A DNA stretch of 64,000 nt from SHLQ01 sp964451305 (GTDB lineage: Bacteria; Actinomycetota; Acidimicrobiia; Acidimicrobiales; SHLQ01): the NCBI GenBank assembly GCA_964451305.1, contig CAYVHV010000020.1, forward strand, positions 4,811-68,810. Reading direction: 5' to 3'. The notes beneath the pieces were generated by a model. That model worked only from the letters and a program-made list of their open reading frames with translations. It did no database searches and was not told the DNA's origin. The position numbers and the translations under genes are program-made. Shown in pieces: positions 25,205-33,355 of the stretch. Each line of letters begins with the position of its first letter. Positions within the stretch are counted from its first letter, which is position 1.

Positions 25205-25375
25205 CGCGTCAACCTATCCGCGCTCACCCACGTCAGCCTCGCACTACCCGTCCCGTGTCACGTGTCCGTACGCCATCGAGCGTTCGATTGGGGCACGACG
25301 CTCTCGGTTGGATAGAACAAGACGAACGTCGCCGATGCTATTTGGTACGTGTGGGATGACCGGGGGAGTGCCGCT

Positions 25376-26359
25376 GTGGCCGATGTTGCGTTAGACGAGA
25401 TCGAAGAGGCCACGCATGCCGCACTAGTGGCCGCCGGTGCTCGGGACAGCGTTGCTCACGAGGTTGCCGCAGCTGTTCGAATCGCCGAGTCGAAGGGCAA
25501 CAAGATCTGCGGCCTCTACTACCTCGATAGTTATTGCAGGCAGCTCGAGAGTGGACGCATCGACGCCACAGCGGTTCCCGAAGTGCATGTCGAGCGTCCT
25601 GGAGCTGTTCGCGTCGATGCGAAGTTCGGCTTCGCCCAAACCGCATTCGCTGCGGGCCTCGACGCGGCGCTCAAATCGGCCCGAACGAACGGCATCTGCG
25701 GGTTCAGTATCGAGCACAGTCACACCTGCACGTCGCTCGGATATTTCACCGAGCAGTTCGCACAGGCCGGGATGCTCGCGATCGGTGCCACGAACGCAAC
25801 CTCGCGGGTCGCACCACCTGGAGGGTTGCGACCGCTCCTCGGGACGAATCCGATAGCGATGGCCGTGCCGGACGGCGAGGGTGGCGTGGCGTTCCAGTTC
25901 GATTTCAGCACCAGCGCTGTGGCCCTCGGAAAGATCACGATGGCTGCCGAGGCCGGTGAAGAGATCCCGTTGGGATGGGCGGTCGACGCGAACGGCGAAC
26001 CAACGACCGATCCATCGGCTGCCCTCCAAGGATCGCTCGTTTCCGCCGGTGGCTACAAGGGGTATGGCATTGGCCTGATGGTCGAACTGCTCGGATCAGC
26101 GCTCACCGGCTCGAATCGCAGCGTTGACGCACCGCCACTGAAAACAACGGAGGGACCGCCCCACGACTTCGGACAGTTCTACATCGTGATCGACCCGTCG
26201 GCGTACGCGGATCGGGCCTTCTATGACCATCTGGCCGCGCTCGCTCAGTCCATTGCCGACCAGCCCGGTGCCCGTCTGCCCGGGCAAGTTACGCCCGACC
26301 CCGCATCGGTTCAACTCGATGATGATCTTTGGGCAGCGGTTCAGGCGCTCGCGCAGTAG
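25376..26359 (+). CDS. Malate/L-lactate dehydrogenase family oxidoreductase (Ldh2-type)
   Basis: 327 aa from GTG 25376, preceded by GGGGGAG at ideal spacing; a GTG 27 bp upstream is less well placed. Family features: SVAHEVAAAVRIAESKGN, GFAQTAFAAGLDAALKSARTNGICGFSIEHSHTCTSLGYFTEQFAQAGMLAIGATNA, APPGGLRPLLGTNPIAMAVP and GGYKGYGIGLMVELLGSALTG. Members are NAD(P)-dependent dehydrogenases of 2-hydroxy acids such as malate, sulfolactate or ureidoglycolate. The usual NSHHFG histidine motif is altered to EHSHTCTSLG, so the substrate may differ. Confidence 0.82.
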   Translation: MADVALDEIEEATHAALVAAGARDSVAHEVAAAVRIAESKGNKICGLYYLDSYCRQLESGRIDATAVPEVHVERPGAVRVDAKFGFAQTAFAAGLDAALKSARTNGICGFSIEHSHTCTSLGYFTEQFAQAGMLAIGATNATSRVAPPGGLRPLLGTNPIAMAVPDGEGGVAFQFDFSTSAVALGKITMAAEAGEEIPLGWAVDANGEPTTDPSAALQGSLVSAGGYKGYGIGLMVELLGSALTGSNRSVDAPPLKTTEGPPHDFGQFYIVIDPSAYADRAFYDHLAALAQSIADQPGARLPGQVTPDPASVQLDDDLWAAVQALAQ

Positions 26360-26371
26360 GTCGTCTGGTGG

Positions 26372-26971
26372 CTAGTTGATGTGCACATCGGCGGTCATGC
26401 CGATCGGTGCAACTCCCGGTACTCGTGACTCCCGTGAGAACAGCTCACTCATCAACGGGATGAAGTCGGTGATCGGAAGCGTCGGGTAATCGGGGTCGAA
26501 GCAGTTCTGGTCGTACTCCTGACAGAACCGAACACACGCCTCGTAGTGTTCGTTGTCCTCATGGACGTCGCGTGCGTTGCGGTCGCCGTCCATGTGGTGG
26601 AAGTAGTAGTAGCCCTGAAATAAGCCGTGGTGTTTGACGATCCAGTGCACCTCGTCATCGACGTACGGGGCGAGCATCGCTGCTGCCGTTGCGCTGTGGT
26701 TTTGCGGAGCGAACGAGTCGGCAATGTCGTGCAGTAGGCATCCAACGACCATGTCGAGGCGTTCGTCATTTCGAAGTGCGCGTGAGGCTGATTGGAGCGA
26801 GTGTTCGTAGCGATCGATTTGATAGCCGAGCTTTGGCCCCTTCATCACTTCGAGCAGTCGAACCATATTGTCGACGAGTTCGCCCTGAGTGTGCTCGGTA
26901 TACAGCGCACCGAGCATCTCGTACTCCTCGCGAGTGCCATCGGCCATTTGTGTCCACGAAACCGGCTCCAT
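26372..26971 (-). CDS. HD-domain protein, possibly a PhnZ-like oxygenase or phosphohydrolase
   Basis: 199 aa. HD-fold metal ligands are visible as YEHSLQSASRA (His), VVGCLLHDIAD (HD pair), PQNHSATAAAMLAPYV (His) and WIVKHHGLFQGYYYFHHMDGD (His). The spacing LLHDIAD-x5-H-x25-HH resembles the mixed-valent di-iron HD oxygenases related to PhnZ and myo-inositol oxygenase as well as HD phosphohydrolases. The choice between oxygenase and hydrolase cannot be made by eye. It is convergent with the Ldh2-type gene across 12 bp. Confidence 0.75.
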   Translation of the reverse strand: MEPVSWTQMADGTREEYEMLGALYTEHTQGELVDNMVRLLEVMKGPKLGYQIDRYEHSLQSASRALRNDERLDMVVGCLLHDIADSFAPQNHSATAAAMLAPYVDDEVHWIVKHHGLFQGYYYFHHMDGDRNARDVHEDNEHYEACVRFCQEYDQNCFDPDYPTLPITDFIPLMSELFSRESRVPGVAPIGMTADVHIN

Positions 26972-27025
26972 ACGCAGACAGTACCGTAGGAAGCTGCCCG
27001 CCTCTGGCGCAGCGCAGTCAAGGCG

Positions 27026-28657
27026 CTAGATCACGCCCGATCCGTCGGCTTTGTCGACGATGAGAAGGACGGTGGTCGTCAACACCATCAAGATGACGCT
27101 GAGCGCCATGGCTTGCCCTTGGATGACATCGCCGGGTTGGCTGAGCAGTCGGCTGATTGCGAGCGGCACGGTCATGAACTCGGGTCGACGGCCAACGAAC
27201 GATGTTGCACCGAATTCGCCAAGCGAGATTGCGAAAGCGAAGCCAGCACCGATCGCGAGTGCCCGTCGAGCGATTGGGAGGTCGATATCGCGACGGACTC
27301 GACCAGGGCTTGCGCCCATGCTCGCCGCCGCTTCGCGCAATTTCGGATCGATTGCCTGCAACACCGGCACGATCGCTCGGGTTACGAAGGGCACGCCGAT
27401 CAACGCCTGCGTTAGCGGGATAATGACCCACGACTGACGAATGTCGTACCACGACGAGTCGAAGGTGATGAGCACACCGAAACCCAGCGTGACCGCCGAC
27501 GTTCCGAGCGGGAGCAGGTAGGCCGTGTCGAGCAGTCGACTCCAGCGTTTCGGCCCGTAGACGATGCCGAAGGACGCCCACCCTCCCATAATCGTGGCGA
27601 GGGCGGCTGCGACGAACGCGAAACCGACCGAGTTCAAGACGGCGCGACCGGGGGTAACTGTAAGAAATGGTGGACGGTCTCCGAGCGCGGTGTAGTTCGC
27701 GAACCCGAATCCGTCACCGGTTCGCAACGACTGTTCGACGAGCACTGCGACCGGAATCGCGAGAAGTCCGAGTGTGATGATGATCGTGGCCCACGTGGCT
27801 ACTCGGCCGAGCGTTGTGCGAGCGGGTCTCCGGCGCGTTCCGAGGCGATCTCCAGGCGTGAGGCGTCCTCGTAGCCGCAGGTTCATAGCGACGAGCGCGA
27901 TCACTGCGAGCAGCTGAATGATCGAGAGCACGGCGGCGGTAGAGAAGTCAGTGCGGCTGATCGCGAACCGAAAGATCTCCGTCTCGATCGTTCGCTGACG
28001 AGCTCCACCGAGGATCAACACGACGCCAAACGACGTGAACGTGAAGAAGAAGATGAGCGACGAGGCGGCGAGCAGCGATGGTCGCAGGCGTCGAAGCGTG
28101 ATGTGGGTGAAGGCCCGCAGCGCGCTCGCACCGAGGACCCGGGCCGCATGCTCGTCATCTCGAGAGAGCTGACTCCAATAGGTGCCGACCGTGCGCACGA
28201 CCACGGCGACGTTGAAGAACACATGGGCGACGATGATCGCGAACACCGACCGGTTAAGCGCGAAGGGACCCGAGGTCAGGCCGACTCGATCACTGGTTGC
28301 GATGAACGCGCCAGCGACGACCACCGTTGGCAGAACGAACGGAACGGTCACGAGGGCGTTCACGAGCCGCCGACCTCGGAACGATACGTTTGCAAGGACT
28401 GCGGTCAAGGGCAGCGCCACCACAAGAGTGACGAGCGTCGACACGACGGCTTGCCACAAGGTGAACCACGCAGCTGACCAAGTTGGAGTCGAGCTCAGTG
28501 TGTCGATGAGCGCGGCTCCGCCTCCGTCACCCAGACCTCGAATGAGGAGCTGGCTGACAGGGAGGACGAAGAAGACTCCAAGAAAGAGCGCTGGGAAGAA
28601 GACGAGCCCACGCGTTCCCGGCTGGCGCGTGCCTAGCCGAGGACGATGGTGTTCCAC
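27026..28657 (-). CDS. thiP: Thiamine ABC transporter permease (ThiP-like)
   Basis: 543 aa with about twelve transmembrane segments, a fused double permease as in ThiP/FbpB. Each half has an EAA-type loop: AARVLGASALRAFTHITLRRLRPSL and REAAASMGASPGRVRRDIDLPIARRAL. The start is GTG 28657, which overlaps the binding-protein gene by 25 bp, so the two are cotranscribed. It moves substrate delivered by ThiB across the membrane. The upstream TPP riboswitch makes thiamine or a precursor the likely cargo. No ATPase (thiQ) follows. Confidence 0.88.
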   Translation of the reverse strand: MEHHRPRLGTRQPGTRGLVFFPALFLGVFFVLPVSQLLIRGLGDGGGAALIDTLSSTPTWSAAWFTLWQAVVSTLVTLVVALPLTAVLANVSFRGRRLVNALVTVPFVLPTVVVAGAFIATSDRVGLTSGPFALNRSVFAIIVAHVFFNVAVVVRTVGTYWSQLSRDDEHAARVLGASALRAFTHITLRRLRPSLLAASSLIFFFTFTSFGVVLILGGARQRTIETEIFRFAISRTDFSTAAVLSIIQLLAVIALVAMNLRLRGRLTPGDRLGTRRRPARTTLGRVATWATIIITLGLLAIPVAVLVEQSLRTGDGFGFANYTALGDRPPFLTVTPGRAVLNSVGFAFVAAALATIMGGWASFGIVYGPKRWSRLLDTAYLLPLGTSAVTLGFGVLITFDSSWYDIRQSWVIIPLTQALIGVPFVTRAIVPVLQAIDPKLREAAASMGASPGRVRRDIDLPIARRALAIGAGFAFAISLGEFGATSFVGRRPEFMTVPLAISRLLSQPGDVIQGQAMALSVILMVLTTTVLLIVDKADGSGVI

Positions 28658-29757
28658 CGTTCGGTCCAGTCGTCGCGGTTCGCTTCGATCTCGGCCGGGC
28701 CGATGAGTACGGGGTCGTCGGCCAATGGCCCAAAGTTGACGAACGCCTCCGGCAACACGGCTTCGCTATTGGCCGGATACACGAACATGTTGAGCGGCAC
28801 GTCTTCTTGGAAGGTCGAGCCGAGCATGAAGTCGATCAATGCGGCGGATGCTTCGGGGTGTTCGGTTCCGGCGAGAATGCCAGCGAACTCGATCTGGCGG
28901 AAGCAGCTATCGAACAGGACGGCGGTCGGTGGCTCCTGGACGGGAGGATCGGCGAAGAGGAACTCGGCAGGAGGGCTCGACGCGTACGAGGTCACGATCG
29001 AACGCTCACCGCCACCTGCGATGAACTCACCGTTGTAGGCATCGTTCCAGCCAGCGGTAATCGTCACTCCGTTCTCGACGAGCGAGGACCAGTAATCCTC
29101 CCAGCCGTCTTCTCCGAATCGATCGATCGTGGCGAGCAGGAACGCGAAGCCCGGTGACGAGGTCTCTGGGTTTTCGGTCACGAACTGGTTTGCGTTCACC
29201 GGGTCGATGAGGTCATCGAGGGTCGCAGGTGCATCACCGGGAAGCGCGTCGGACCAGTAGTTCACACACACGTCGCTGAAGTCGATCGGCGTGACTCGGT
29301 TGATCGGGTCGAGTTGCAGATCGGCTGGGACGGTATCGAGACCGGCTGCGACATATGGCGAGAAGAGGTCGGCTTCGAGGCCTCGGCACAGAAAGCTATT
29401 ATCGATACCGAAGAGGACGTCCGCTGTTGGCGTGCCAGCGGTCAGAACCGCTTGGCTCACCAGCTGGCCCGCGTCACCGACGGCGACTTGTTCAACCGTG
29501 ATTCCCGTCTCCGCGGTGAACGCCTCCAGCGTCCCTTCCGACAGGAAGAACGAATCGTGTGTTGCCAGTGTGATCGTCGTGCCGTCGAGGCTTGAAATGT
29601 CCTCGGGAGCTTCCACGACATCGAGGCCAGGGTCGGTAAAGCACTCACTCGTCTCCGAAGCGGTATCGTCGGAACTTCCGCACGCGGCAGCAACGAGCGC
29701 CATCACAAATACGAGCGCACCCAGACGCAGTGAACGGTTAGCTGTGGTCATCATCAT
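28633..29757 (-). CDS. thiB: Thiamine ABC transporter substrate-binding lipoprotein (ThiB-like)
   Basis: 374 aa. The signal peptide ends in a lipobox (VMALVAAACGSS), so it is membrane-anchored outside the cell. The body matches thiamine-binding proteins: TTITLATHDSFFLSEGTLEAFTAETGITVEQVAVGDAGQLVSQAVLTAGTPTADVLFGIDNSFL, DFSDVCVNYW and TAGWNDAYNGEF. Three consecutive ATG codons follow GGAGGAAG, so the exact start may be 3 or 6 bp later. The ribosome-binding site lies in the 3' end of the TPP riboswitch, predicting repression of translation by thiamine pyrophosphate. Confidence 0.9.
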   Translation of the reverse strand: MMMTTANRSLRLGALVFVMALVAAACGSSDDTASETSECFTDPGLDVVEAPEDISSLDGTTITLATHDSFFLSEGTLEAFTAETGITVEQVAVGDAGQLVSQAVLTAGTPTADVLFGIDNSFLCRGLEADLFSPYVAAGLDTVPADLQLDPINRVTPIDFSDVCVNYWSDALPGDAPATLDDLIDPVNANQFVTENPETSSPGFAFLLATIDRFGEDGWEDYWSSLVENGVTITAGWNDAYNGEFIAGGGERSIVTSYASSPPAEFLFADPPVQEPPTAVLFDSCFRQIEFAGILAGTEHPEASAALIDFMLGSTFQEDVPLNMFVYPANSEAVLPEAFVNFGPLADDPVLIGPAEIEANRDDWTERWNTIVLG

Positions 29758-29758
29758 C

Positions 29759-29852
29759 TTCCTCCGCTGGAATTACCCAGTTCAGGTTGTACGGGTCGGT
29801 GACGCGAGTGGCACCCTCTCAGCCCGGCACGACGCCCGAGCTCCCCGGTGTG
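29759..29852 (-). promoter_or_regulatory. TPP riboswitch (THI element)
   Basis: On the minus strand the conserved THI elements are all present: GGGCTGAGAGGGTGCC (containing CTGAGA), GACCCGTACAACCTGA, CTGGGTAATTCCAGCGGAGG. The last element overlaps the ribosome-binding site of the ThiB gene, so ligand binding should sequester it. This fixes the transported compound as thiamine-related. Confidence 0.93.
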
Positions 29853-29977
29853 GTTGTGGCCTCAGTCTATGCGGTTTCGGGCGATCTTTCCGGTCCGCAG
29901 GAGGCGCGAGAAATTTTCTGCGCATATTTACTCTGTCATCTTGCTCAAACACTGGTTCGTCCGATAGTCCAAGGGTG

Positions 29978-31447
29978 ATGGTTCTCACTCCTTCTTCGGC
30001 CCGCAGCGTTGTATTTGCTACCGCTGAAGCCGCGCCAATCGCCCGCGTCGGTGGTCTGGCCGAAGCCGGTGCTGGACTGATTCGGTCGCTCCAGAGTTCG
30101 ACCGACATCGATCTGATGGTCGTGCTCCCCGATTACGGCGATGTGGTCCTCGAAGACGAGACCATCAGGCCGCTCGACGTTCCCGACTGGGTGGGCGAAG
30201 CGACCCTTCGCTCGGGCATCGCTCCCGAGTTGGGTCGTGTCCATCTCGTGGGCTTCTCAAGTTTGACCCGCCCCCATCCCTACGTGGACGAGTTCGGTGA
30301 AGGCTGGTCGGACAATGACCTGCGTTTCTTTGGGTTCTCGGCGGCGGTCGCTGCGATCACGAACCATGTAAAGCCCGACGTGCTCCACCTCAACGACTGG
30401 CACACCGCAATGGCGCTTGCGTGGGTGACCGAGACCCCGACCGTCTACACGATTCATACGCTGGGTTACCAGGGACACGCCGACATTGGCTGGCTCGATC
30501 TAGTCGATCCCGATCGTGCGTGGGCGTTCGAATGGTTTGGTGAAGTCAACCCTGCCGCCGGAGCGATTCGGCTGGCGGACAAGGTGATTGCCGTCAGCCC
30601 GAATTACGCCTGCGAGATCCTCGATCCGACCCGAGGCGAGGGCCTGCACAACCTGCTTGCTGAGCGCGGTGAAGATCTCGTTGGCATTCGCAACGGCATC
30701 GACGCCACGCTGTGGAATCCTCTGACCGACCCGGCGATCATCGAACGTTACGGTCGAACGAACTTGTCGAATAAGGAGTCGACCGCGGCGCACCTTCGCT
30801 CCCTGGTCGGTTGGGAACGAAGTGATGGGCCGATGATCGGAATGGTCACTCGCCTCGTCGAACAAAAGGGCATCGACCTCGTCCTCGGCCTCGTGCCATA
30901 CCTCGATCAAATGGGGGCCCGGCTTCTGCTTTTGGGTAGCGGCTCGGAACGTCTATCGATGTGGGCTCGGCAGTTGAGCGTCGAGTATCCCGATCTGTTC
31001 GCATTCATCGAGGGCTACGACCTCGAGGTGGCTCACCAAATTTTTGCTGGCGCCGACCTGTTCTGTATGCCGAGTCGGTTCGAACCGTGTGGCCTCGCTC
31101 AGATGCAGGCCATGCGATACGGCACGATTCCTGTTGTGACGCCCGTTGGCGGTCTTGTAGATACCGTGATCGACGCCGACACGGATCAGAAGAACGGCAC
31201 CGGGTTTGTTGCGCTGACGATCGATTCGCTCGGGATACTCGATGCGTTACATCGAGCGACTCGCGCGTGGCATGTCCGCCGCCGTCGCACGGGCATCCAA
31301 AAGCGAGGGATGGCCGTCGACTGGAGCTGGGATGTTCCAACCCAACAACATCTCGCGGCATATGGTGAGGCACTCCTGAATAGAGAGCGGGCCGCGAGCG
31401 CTGAGGTGTTGGATGACCCGTCGGCTGACGCCCCACCGTCGCTGTAG
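29978..31447 (+). CDS. glgA: Glycogen synthase (GT5 family)
   Basis: 489 aa from ATG 29978; a long upstream frame extension crosses the riboswitch and is rejected. It has RSVVFATAEAAPIARVGGLAEAG (a variant of the KTGGL nucleotide-sugar loop, here RVGGL), DVLHLNDWHTAMAL, TIHTLGYQGH, IGMVTRLVEQKGIDLV and SRFEPCGLAQMQAMRYGTIPVVTPVGGLVDTV, the GT5 C-terminal ADP-glucose site. It extends alpha-1,4-glucan from ADP-glucose. The ADP-glucose-forming glgC lies about 0.6 kb further on the opposite strand. The KTGGL lysine is replaced by Arg-Val-Gly-Gly-Leu, so it may be an actinobacterial variant. Confidence 0.9.
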   Translation: MVLTPSSARSVVFATAEAAPIARVGGLAEAGAGLIRSLQSSTDIDLMVVLPDYGDVVLEDETIRPLDVPDWVGEATLRSGIAPELGRVHLVGFSSLTRPHPYVDEFGEGWSDNDLRFFGFSAAVAAITNHVKPDVLHLNDWHTAMALAWVTETPTVYTIHTLGYQGHADIGWLDLVDPDRAWAFEWFGEVNPAAGAIRLADKVIAVSPNYACEILDPTRGEGLHNLLAERGEDLVGIRNGIDATLWNPLTDPAIIERYGRTNLSNKESTAAHLRSLVGWERSDGPMIGMVTRLVEQKGIDLVLGLVPYLDQMGARLLLLGSGSERLSMWARQLSVEYPDLFAFIEGYDLEVAHQIFAGADLFCMPSRFEPCGLAQMQAMRYGTIPVVTPVGGLVDTVIDADTDQKNGTGFVALTIDSLGILDALHRATRAWHVRRRRTGIQKRGMAVDWSWDVPTQQHLAAYGEALLNRERAASAEVLDDPSADAPPSL

Positions 31448-31514
31448 GAATTTACAGCCATTTCTGCTGGCATCTGCCTAGAATCTGGCGGAGCTAATGA
31501 CGGGAGAGCTATCA

Positions 31515-32003
31515 ATGAGAAGCCTTGTAATCGCAGCCGCAGGAGCACTAGTGCTCGCATCGTGTGGAGGTGGGGCAGCGACGAGCGACGAATCTGCACG
31601 AGACGACTCGGGTGAGATCGTGGAAGGCGGAGACATTGGTGTCTTTGTCGTCCAAGAGGGGGACTGCATCAGTTTGCCGACGGCTGGGGCCGAAGTTGCA
31701 GCCTTCGAGGGATCATCTTGCGATGAGCCGCACGATGGCGAGATCTATGAGCTCTTTGACATCACCGGATTCGATGAGTTCCCAGGCGATACCGTCCTTC
31801 GCGAGCAGGCGGACGAAGGCTGTCTCAACGCGTTCGAGCCATACGTCGGCATCGATTACCAACTGTCGGAGTTCTTCTACACGTTCTTCACGCCGAGCGA
31901 AGACACCTGGAATCAGGTCGACGACCGTGAGGTCATCTGCATTGCTGTTCCAGCCGAGGGTGAACCGCAGCTCACCATGTCGATCGAAGGCGTCGCTCGC
32001 TAG
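31515..32003 (+). CDS. Lipoprotein with septum-formation-type domain
   Basis: 162 aa from ATG 31515, chosen because GGGAGAG lies upstream and the signal sequence starts there (an ATG 18 bp earlier is possible). The lipobox is ALVLASCGGG. The mature part has VQEGDCISLP, SSCDEPHDGEIYELFDI and ADEGCLNAFEPYVG, the Cys-x-x-PHDGE pattern of the actinobacterial septum formation domain found in small extracytoplasmic proteins. Its molecular function is unknown. It is convergent with glgC across a strong hairpin. Confidence 0.8.
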   Translation: MRSLVIAAAGALVLASCGGGAATSDESARDDSGEIVEGGDIGVFVVQEGDCISLPTAGAEVAAFEGSSCDEPHDGEIYELFDITGFDEFPGDTVLREQADEGCLNAFEPYVGIDYQLSEFFYTFFTPSEDTWNQVDDREVICIAVPAEGEPQLTMSIEGVAR

Positions 32004-32026
32004 AGCACCCGCGCAGAATTCTCTTA

Positions 32027-32062
32027 ACGTCACACTTGAGGTCAGGCCCCTAGTGTGACGTT
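32027..32062. terminator. Bidirectional terminator between lipoprotein gene and glgC
   Basis: AACGTCACACT (32027-32037) and AGTGTGACGTT (32052-32062) form a perfect 11-bp stem with a 14-nt loop containing GGTCAGGCCCC. The loop resembles the core of the GGGGTCAGACCC repeats seen at other convergent junctions. Confidence 0.85.
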
Positions 32063-32065
32063 TAG

Positions 32066-33313
32066 CTATGGAGAGATGATCGAGTTCTTCGCGACGACGG
32101 CGACGCCTCCATCGCTAATCGTGCAGTGTTTCGCGTCTTCCTTCGGATCGACACCGATCTGAACGCCTGCTGGAATGATGACGTTCTTGTCGATGACGCA
32201 GTTCCGTAGCACGGTGTCGGGCCCGATCGTGACGTCATCGAGGAGGACGACGTTCTCGAGATCAGCTCCGTAGTGAACGTGTGCGCCGACACCGACGACC
32301 GAGTTCGAGACTCGAGCGCCAGAGATGATCACGCCAGTGCTGACGATCGAGTTGTTCACCGAAGGATCGCCGGTGCGGAAGTCGCTGACGAACTTCGCTG
32401 GTGGCAAGTTTCGGCTGTAGCTGAAGATCGGCCAGCTCGGGTTATAGAGGTTGAAGATCGGCTCTGGTTGAACGAGATCCATGTTGGCCTCGAAGTAGGA
32501 GTCGAGGGTTCCAACATCTCGCCAGTAGTGACGATTGCGTTCCGTGTCTCCCGGAACGATGTTCTCGGTGAAGTCATACACACTGGCTTCACCGCGGTTG
32601 ACCAAGGCTGGAATGAGGTCGCCGCCGACGTCGTGGCCGGAACTGTCTTTGCGAGCGTCGTCAGCGGCGAGGTCCATCAACATCTCGGTCGAGAAGATGT
32701 AGTTGCCCATCGAGGCGAGCACCTCATCTGGTGAATCGGGAAGGCCCTGAGGGTTCTCTGGCTTCTCATCGAATCGAAGGATCTTGCTCGATCCTGGCCC
32801 GATGGTGATCACGCCGAACTGGTTTGCTTCAGCACGTGGGACCCTGATGCCGGCAACGGTTGCCGCGCTGCCGGTCGACATATGAGCGTCGAGCATCTGG
32901 CGAGCATCGATCCGGTAGATGTGGTCAGCACCGAAGACGATGATGTTCTCCGGGCGCTCGTCATCGATGAGGTTGAAGTTCTGGTAGATCGCATCGAGCG
33001 AGCCCATGAACCACTGAGGTCCACGCCGCATCTGGGCGGGCACCGTCGTCACGTAGTTGCCGAGTTCGCTTGAGAGGCTCCATGTTCGTGAGATATGAAC
33101 ATCGAGGCTGTGCGACTTGTATTGAGTGAGCACGACGATCTTGCGGTAACCCGAGTTCACCAAGTTCGAAATGGCGAAGTCGATGAGCCGGTAGCGACCG
33201 CCGAATGGCACTGCTGGTTTCGCTCGCTGGGCGGTGAGCGGCATTAACCGTTTGCCTTCGCCTCCGGCGAGAACCATACAGAGGATGTTTGGGCGGCGAC
33301 CGGAATTGTGCAT
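32066..33313 (-). CDS. glgC: Glucose-1-phosphate adenylyltransferase (ADP-glucose pyrophosphorylase)
   Basis: 415 aa. It contains LCMVLAGGEGKRLMPLTAQRAKPAVPFGGRYRLIDFAISNLVNSGYRKIVVLTQYKSHSL, VFGADHIYRIDARQML, ILRFDEKPENP and a C-terminal left-handed beta-helix (VSNSVVGVGAHVHYGADLENVVLLDDVTIG). It makes ADP-glucose from glucose-1-phosphate and ATP, the committed step of bacterial glycogen synthesis. Length matches the family. The glgA gene is nearby on the other strand. Confidence 0.97.
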   Translation of the reverse strand: MHNSGRRPNILCMVLAGGEGKRLMPLTAQRAKPAVPFGGRYRLIDFAISNLVNSGYRKIVVLTQYKSHSLDVHISRTWSLSSELGNYVTTVPAQMRRGPQWFMGSLDAIYQNFNLIDDERPENIIVFGADHIYRIDARQMLDAHMSTGSAATVAGIRVPRAEANQFGVITIGPGSSKILRFDEKPENPQGLPDSPDEVLASMGNYIFSTEMLMDLAADDARKDSSGHDVGGDLIPALVNRGEASVYDFTENIVPGDTERNRHYWRDVGTLDSYFEANMDLVQPEPIFNLYNPSWPIFSYSRNLPPAKFVSDFRTGDPSVNNSIVSTGVIISGARVSNSVVGVGAHVHYGADLENVVLLDDVTIGPDTVLRNCVIDKNVIIPAGVQIGVDPKEDAKHCTISDGGVAVVAKNSIISP

Positions 33314-33355
33314 GGTCTGAGCTTAGTGGGCGAAGGGCGCTCGGCGCCTCCCGTG

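Noticed and set aside
29291..29977. Upstream extension of the glycogen synthase frame
   Set aside because: It covers the antisense of ThiB and the TPP riboswitch, and family homology begins just after ATG 29978.
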